A stretch of 64,000 bases of DNA from an uncultured Clostridia bacterium. GTDB taxonomy: Bacteria > Bacillota > Clostridia > TANB77 > CAG-508. The stretch is from positions 62,001 through 126,000 of the forward strand of contig CAKPLZ010000003.1 in assembly GCA_934167835.1 (NCBI GenBank), given 5' to 3'. Each line of letters begins with the position of its first letter. Positions within the stretch are counted from its first letter, which is position 1. Made by a program: the position numbers and the translations under genes. The notes beneath the pieces are model-generated. The model was not told the origin of the DNA, did no database searches, and saw only the letters and a list, made by a program, of their open reading frames with translations. Below, in pieces: positions 59,716 to 64,000 of the stretch.

Positions 59716-60917
59716 TATCTTTCATAATCATCATCTATCTGTCTTTGAAAATCAATTTTCCTGTTTTTGATTTTTTCATTGTCTTTCTTTTTTGAAGTAT
59801 GTGCTATATTAAAAGGTGTTCTTTGAACTGGCTCTTTTTCTTCTTTGCCTTGCTTAGAAAGAGAAGTAGAAGCGCCTCCACCAGTAGAACTATTTGGCTT
59901 TGATGATAGATACAATGCATTTTCTTCATCAAATTCAAGTTCATCTTCAAGCTTATTTTCCATAAAGCAAAATAAATCATAATCAATAGTAGAATCCTTA
60001 ATAATATTAGCTTTTTCATTGTTTTGCTCAATAACTCCAAGTTTATAAATATCATCATGAGTAAGTTCATTATTAGAAGATAAAATCCCAAGAAATTGCA
60101 ATACAGAGGCTTTTTTTATACTATCTATACTCACATACTCATCACGAGACAAAAGGCCATTTGCATTTGTTTCCATTTCAGGAATTCTAAAATCTGCGGG
60201 AGAAAGTTCTCCACCAAATCTATTCATAAGTGTTGAAACAATAGATTGTTTTACACTAGGTTCAAAACTATTAATATATTGTTTGTATTTACAAATCCAA
60301 TCGAAAAGAGCCGCAACATCTCCTGAGTTCGCTTGAACAATATTAGAAAAATCGTAAAAAGCATCTTTACTAATTAAACTAATATTTTTTTGAAGTTCAA
60401 GAGGAATAACATCTCCATTACTTAAATCAATATCATCAATTCCTAAAACACGGTTTCTATTAGATTCGCTCACAAGCTTTGGTACAACATGAGGATATTT
60501 CTCTTTTAAATATTTTAGAGGATATTCTTTATACAATGTATTTAAATCTTTGTCTAATTTTTTTTCGTCTTTATGAACTTCGGCTTTTTCAAAGATTTTA
60601 CGAAGTTTTTCAAGCCCTTTTGATGGATCTTTTTTAGAAAGAGCCTCAAAAGCTAAAAATCCCTTTAGCACAGTTTCTAAAAATTCTTTACTAAGCATAT
60701 ATTTAATTTTGTATTTTAAATCATCACTAAACAAATCAATTGGATAACGTTTTTTCCATTCATTAAGGTCTTGCTGAAATTTAGCAAAATTACCAGTTGA
60801 TTGTGCAAAAGCAAAAATTTCACAAAGTTGAAAATACGCTTCTTGTTCATTGAAATCTCTAAGTTTTGCCTTGGTTTCGTTTGTTATTTTATCCATATCT
60901 ATAACGGTAGTGTCCAT
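59715..60917 (-). CDS. Unknown 400-aa soluble protein
   Basis: This protein has a helical N-terminal two-thirds, rich in Leu/Lys, and a low-complexity C-terminal tail (NSSTGGGASTSLSKQG, then KKKDNEKIKNRKIDFQRQ). There is no signal peptide or membrane segment. The tail resembles a disordered linker ending in a basic peptide. I recognise no family. It has its own promoter and terminator and stands alone between purB and ispG. The start follows GGAGGTTT. Confidence 0.75.
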   Translation of the reverse strand: MDTTVIDMDKITNETKAKLRDFNEQEAYFQLCEIFAFAQSTGNFAKFQQDLNEWKKRYPIDLFSDDLKYKIKYMLSKEFLETVLKGFLAFEALSKKDPSKGLEKLRKIFEKAEVHKDEKKLDKDLNTLYKEYPLKYLKEKYPHVVPKLVSESNRNRVLGIDDIDLSNGDVIPLELQKNISLISKDAFYDFSNIVQANSGDVAALFDWICKYKQYINSFEPSVKQSIVSTLMNRFGGELSPADFRIPEMETNANGLLSRDEYVSIDSIKKASVLQFLGILSSNNELTHDDIYKLGVIEQNNEKANIIKDSTIDYDLFCFMENKLEDELEFDEENALYLSSKPNSSTGGGASTSLSKQGKEEKEPVQRTPFNIAHTSKKKDNEKIKNRKIDFQRQIDDDYER

Positions 60918-60947
60918 ATAAAACCTCCATTTTTTTTACATAACTAT

Positions 60948-60976
60948 ATTATAACATGTATTTTTTTACTAAACAA
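60948..60976 (-). promoter_or_regulatory. Promoter of the 59715 gene
   Basis: TTGTTT (60976-60971), a 17-bp spacer and TATAAT (60953-60948). Its -35 abuts the -35 of the divergent ispG promoter. Confidence 0.75.
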
Positions 60977-61005
60977 TTGATTTTGATAAATTTTAATGAT
61001 AAAAT
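60977..61005 (+). promoter_or_regulatory. ispG promoter
   Basis: TTGATT (60977-60982), a 17-bp spacer and TAAAAT (61000-61005), immediately next to the divergent promoter at 60948-60976. Confidence 0.65.
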
Positions 61006-61021
61006 TAAAAAGGTGAAGAAA

Positions 61022-62074
61022 ATGGAAAAAAGAAATAATACAAGAAAAATAATGGTTGGAAATGTTCAAATAGGTGGACAAAATAAAGTTGTAATACAAT
61101 CAATGACAAATACAAAAACAAAAGATGTAAAAAATACAGTAAATCAAATATTAAAGCTAGAAGACGCTGGATGTGAAATTGTAAGAGTTGCATGCTTAGA
61201 TGAAGAAGATGCAAAATCAATTAAAGAAATAAAAAAGCAAATACATATCCCAATAGTTTCTGATATTCATTTTGACTATAGAATAGCACTAGCTGCGGCA
61301 AAAGCTGGTGTTAATAAAATAAGAATAAATCCAGGAAATATTGGTGGAGTAGATAGAGTAAAACAAGTTGTTGAAGCTTGCAAAGAAAGAAAAATCCCAA
61401 TTAGAATAGGGGTAAATAGTGGCTCAATGCCAAAAGATATTTTACAAAAATACGGTGGGAAACCTACTGCAGCGGGGATGGTTGAAAGTGGACTAAGACA
61501 TATAAAAATTTTAGAAGATTTGGATTTTTTCGATATAGCATTATCACTAAAGGCATCAGACTTAAATTTATGCATTGAAAGTTATGAAGAAGCATCAAAA
61601 ACAATAAATTACCCATTACATCTTGGAGTAACACATGCAGGTACTGAATTTAGTGGAACAGTTGCTTCAAGCATAGGCCTTGGAACGCTACTTAGAGAAG
61701 GAATTGGAGACACAATGAGGGTATCATTATCAGCAGACCCTGTAAAAGAAATAAAAGTTGCAAAGGAGATATTAAAAGACTGCAAACTATATAAATCACC
61801 TACACTAATAGCATGCCCAACATGTGGAAGAATACAATATGACTTAATACCAATAGCAAATGAAATAGAAGAATTTTTGCAAACAATTCATAAAGATATA
61901 ACAGTTGCAGTAATGGGATGTGGAGTAAATGGCCCAGAAGAAGCAAAACATGCAGATATAGGTATTGCAGGAGGAGTAAAAGAAGGTCTATTATTTAAAA
62001 AAGGCGAAATAGTAAAAAAAGTAAAGCAAGAGGATATAGTAAAAACATTAAAAGAAGAAATTATGAAAATGTAG
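61022..62074 (+). CDS. ispG: 4-hydroxy-3-methylbut-2-enyl diphosphate synthase (IspG/GcpE)
   Basis: IspG is the iron-sulfur enzyme that makes HMBPP in the MEP isoprenoid pathway. The 350-aa protein has the TIM-barrel start ([20 protein letters not shown]) and the cluster cysteines in CPTCGR (near 264) and [11 protein letters not shown] (near 300). I chose the ATG at 61022 (AAAGGTG upstream), because an upstream TTG would precede the transcript start. It is followed directly by ispH, so the last two pathway steps are coupled. Confidence 0.94.
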   Translation: MEKRNNTRKIMVGNVQIGGQNKVVIQSMTNTKTKDVKNTVNQILKLEDAGCEIVRVACLDEEDAKSIKEIKKQIHIPIVSDIHFDYRIALAAAKAGVNKIRINPGNIGGVDRVKQVVEACKERKIPIRIGVNSGSMPKDILQKYGGKPTAAGMVESGLRHIKILEDLDFFDIALSLKASDLNLCIESYEEASKTINYPLHLGVTHAGTEFSGTVASSIGLGTLLREGIGDTMRVSLSADPVKEIKVAKEILKDCKLYKSPTLIACPTCGRIQYDLIPIANEIEEFLQTIHKDITVAVMGCGVNGPEEAKHADIGIAGGVKEGLLFKKGEIVKKVKQEDIVKTLKEEIMKM

Positions 62075-62084
62075 GAGAATGATA

Positions 62085-62930
62085 ATGAATATAATACTTG
62101 GAAAAACAGCTGGATTTTGCTTTGGCGTCAGAAATGCAGTAACAAAGGCCCAAGAGGCTATAAAAAACAATGAAAAAATTAGCTGTTTGGGAGAATTAGT
62201 ACATAATACTCAAGTTACCGAAAAACTAAAAAAAGATGGAATAAAATTTATTGATAATATTGAAGAGGCCGAGGAAACAGTAATTATTAGATCACATGGA
62301 GCAGAAAAAGAAGTATACGAAAAGGCTGAAGAATTAGGCATTAAGCTAATTGATTTAACATGCCCAAAGGTTTTGAGAATCCATAATATCGTTCAAAAAT
62401 ATGTAAATGAAGGATACTTTATAATTATCACAGGCAAAAAAGCACATCCAGAAATGGTCAGTACACTAAGTTTTTGCCCTAATTCATATTTCTGTATAGA
62501 AAGTGAAGATGATATTTCTAAAGCAATAAATGAATATAGAAAATCAAAAAAGAATAAAGTATTATTAATATCACAAACCACATATAGCCTAGAAAAATTC
62601 AATAAAATTGCAAAAGAATTAAAAAAATATTTGGAAAAAATGGAAATTATAAATACCATATGTAATGCCACAAAAGAAAGACAAGAAGAAACAGAAATGC
62701 TTGCAAAACATGCAGATTATATGATAATAATTGGAGGAAAACACAGTTCAAATTCAAATAAATTATATGATATTGCTAGAAAATATTGTAAACATACCCA
62801 ATTTATTGAAACGGCAGAAGAACTTGAAATAGACTCAATAATGTTAGCTAGCGAAATTGGGGTAATGGCAGGAGCGTCCACTCCAGAAGAAAGTATTAAG
62901 GATGTTATTGAAAAACTTACGAAATTATGA
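62085..62930 (+). CDS. ispH: 4-hydroxy-3-methylbut-2-enyl diphosphate reductase (IspH/LytB)
   Basis: IspH reduces HMBPP to IPP and DMAPP using a 4Fe-4S cluster. The three cluster cysteines are in GFCFGVRNA (near 12), LTCPKV (near 93) and ICNATKERQEET (near 195). I prefer the ATG at 62085 (AGGAG 7 bp upstream) over the one at 62079. The product is 281 aa. It is not fused to ribosomal protein S1, unlike some clostridial IspH proteins. Confidence 0.94.
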   Translation: MNIILGKTAGFCFGVRNAVTKAQEAIKNNEKISCLGELVHNTQVTEKLKKDGIKFIDNIEEAEETVIIRSHGAEKEVYEKAEELGIKLIDLTCPKVLRIHNIVQKYVNEGYFIIITGKKAHPEMVSTLSFCPNSYFCIESEDDISKAINEYRKSKKNKVLLISQTTYSLEKFNKIAKELKKYLEKMEIINTICNATKERQEETEMLAKHADYMIIIGGKHSSNSNKLYDIARKYCKHTQFIETAEELEIDSIMLASEIGVMAGASTPEESIKDVIEKLTKL

Positions 62931-62975
62931 TAAAATAAAAAAGGAGTATTAATAATTAAAGAAAGGCGGGCAAAA

Positions 62976-63731
62976 ATGAACCAAATTTTAATAGCCGAAA
63001 AATTATATGTAACACCAGGAACTAAAAGAAAAAAACGAGTTTTTAAAATAGAATTTATATTGTCAGTTGTAGCTTTAATCGGCTTATCAGCTTATGGAAT
63101 TTGTTCAGCTTATGATAAAAGCAAGGGAGAGGCTGTTTCTAAAGAAATCTTGGCAGCAATGGAAGTTCAGCCTGAAAAAACAACAGTTGAAGAGCAAGCA
63201 GTTGTCCTTGTGTTAAATAGTAAAAATGGAACAGGAAGTTCAGTAAATATCGATGAAATTGAAAGAATCACAGTTGAAAGAGAAATAACAGTGCCAGACG
63301 AGCAAAAAGTAAAAGCAAAAGATGGTACAGTTTATTATACAATTGGAAGAATAAATATACCAGCAATAAAATGTGAATATCCAATATTATCAAGTGATAC
63401 AGAAAGTTTTGACACATTACTTAAAATTGCACCAGTAAAATTTTATGGCTCAAACCCTAATGAAATAGGCAATTTATGCATAGTAGGACACAACTATAAA
63501 AATTCCCAATTTTTCAGTAAAGTACCAAAACTTGAAAATGGAGACATAATAGAAATAAGCGATACTTTTGGAAAAACAATAAAGTATAAGGTTTATGATA
63601 AATACATAGTATTAGAAACAGATACAAGCTGTACAAGTCAAATGACAGAAGGAAAAAGAGAAGTAACTTTAATTACTTGCACAAATGCAAATGACGAACA
63701 CAGAGTAATAATAAAGGCAAGAGAAATATAA
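62976..63731 (+). CDS. Sortase
   Basis: This is a membrane-anchored transpeptidase that attaches surface proteins. The 251-aa protein has one N-terminal membrane segment (residues 25-47) and a catalytic domain with the active histidine in VGHNYKNSQFF (near 171), cysteine in LITCTNAN (near 230) and arginine in HRVIIKA. It is probably class D or a related type, but the class is not decided here. No LPXTG substrate gene is in the window. Confidence 0.9.
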   Translation: MNQILIAEKLYVTPGTKRKKRVFKIEFILSVVALIGLSAYGICSAYDKSKGEAVSKEILAAMEVQPEKTTVEEQAVVLVLNSKNGTGSSVNIDEIERITVEREITVPDEQKVKAKDGTVYYTIGRINIPAIKCEYPILSSDTESFDTLLKIAPVKFYGSNPNEIGNLCIVGHNYKNSQFFSKVPKLENGDIIEISDTFGKTIKYKVYDKYIVLETDTSCTSQMTEGKREVTLITCTNANDEHRVIIKAREI

Positions 63732-63750
63732 CTCTTGCCTTTATTTTTAA
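63713..63750. terminator. Bidirectional terminator between sortase and galM
   Basis: An 11-bp stem (63713-63723 with 63732-63742) overlaps the sortase stop codon and is followed by TATTTTTAATT. Confidence 0.8.
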
Positions 63751-64000
63751 TTAAATTTATATATTGTTGTGCTTAAATATCTAGTATTGGCTTTTAAAAG
63801 TGGTGATTTAAAGCCATCTTGATTTATAGAATTTGGTAAAAAGCCTGTTTCTAGGCAAAGCCCACTGCGATTTGGATATAAATATCCGCCTTTTCCAGTT
63901 TGAGGAACTTCATCAATGTAATTTCCAGTATAAAACTGCAATGCAGGGCAGTCAGAAAATACTTCTAAGCTTATATTGGTTTTGTCAGATTTAACATTTG
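63747..64000 (-). CDS. galM: Aldose 1-epimerase (galactose mutarotase), N-terminus cut by window edge
   Basis: The last 84 residues of a mutarotase are visible. They include FYTGNYIDEVPQTGKGG, the catalytic-region block RSGLCLETGFLPNSINQDGF and the usual C-terminus. The frame runs off the right edge without a start codon. GalM interconverts alpha- and beta-aldoses for galactose or glucose metabolism. Confidence 0.85.
   Translation of the reverse strand, partial: NVKSDKTNISLEVFSDCPALQFYTGNYIDEVPQTGKGGYLYPNRSGLCLETGFLPNSINQDGFKSPLLKANTRYLSTTIYKFN

Overview
The window is chromosomal DNA of a very AT-rich, endospore-forming, Gram-positive-type bacterium, most likely an uncultured member of the Clostridia. 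The evidence is spoIIR, spmA/spmB, a GerMN-domain protein, two CotF-like coat proteins, abrB and Spo0A-box-like promoters, together with the classic Firmicutes origin block. The species cannot be named from the sequence.

Layout. Positions 1-10.5 kb, mostly minus strand: an unidentified partial gene, a yhaO/yhaN nuclease pair, yqeK, ddl-murF, ttcA (plus), a phosphoglucomutase and a UDPGP-family sugar-nucleotide pyrophosphorylase. 10.6-19.5 kb: an unknown frameshifted gene, spoIIR, murA, a WalJ-like hydrolase, spmB-spmA, abrB, yabB-rsmI, a GerMN protein and murI. 19.7-30.1 kb: two tRNA-Ser genes and parB-parA-rsmG-mnmG-mnmE-jag-yidC-yidD-rnpA-rpmH on the minus strand, then dnaA on the plus strand and an oriC with nine DnaA-box-like 9-mers between dnaA and dnaN. 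30.1-41.7 kb: dnaN-recF-gyrB, a VirB4/CpaE-like operon lodged between gyrB and gyrA, then gyrA. 41.8-64 kb: addB, coaD-coaE-uracil-DNA glycosylase, htrA, a pilin-like protein, rnhB, pdp, pcrA, coat proteins, an M23 peptidase, mecA, DUF4321-radC-mreB-mreC, purB, a large unknown, ispG-ispH, a sortase and the end of galM.

Main discovery. I looked at every CGG trinucleotide on the coding strand of each gene. CGG occurs in frame only seven times, in six genes. In all seven cases the reading frame breaks exactly there and is restored by skipping one base, the C, so that CGGN is read as one glycine codon GGN. The genes are an unknown gene at 10591-11140, spmB (twice), the VirB4-like ATPase, a family-4 uracil-DNA glycosylase, mecA and mreB. 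The restored proteins are full length, with the expected family sequence across each joint. More than 80 out-of-frame CGG trinucleotides in the same genes cause no disruption, and CGT, CGC, CGA, AGA and AGG are used normally. I read this as CGG being unassigned as arginine and acting as a +1 frameshift signal (quadruplet CGGN giving Gly). Apart from CGG itself the seven sites share no sequence, which argues against classical P-site slippage. As far as I know this system is undescribed.

Second layer. Three promoters (before the unknown gene at 10591-11140, before the VirB4 operon, and at the end of spmB) share one architecture: two Spo0A-box-like heptamers 10 bp apart, a 9-bp gap, then a sigma-A -35. 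The abrB promoter carries the same tandem boxes just downstream of its -10, as expected for Spo0A repression.
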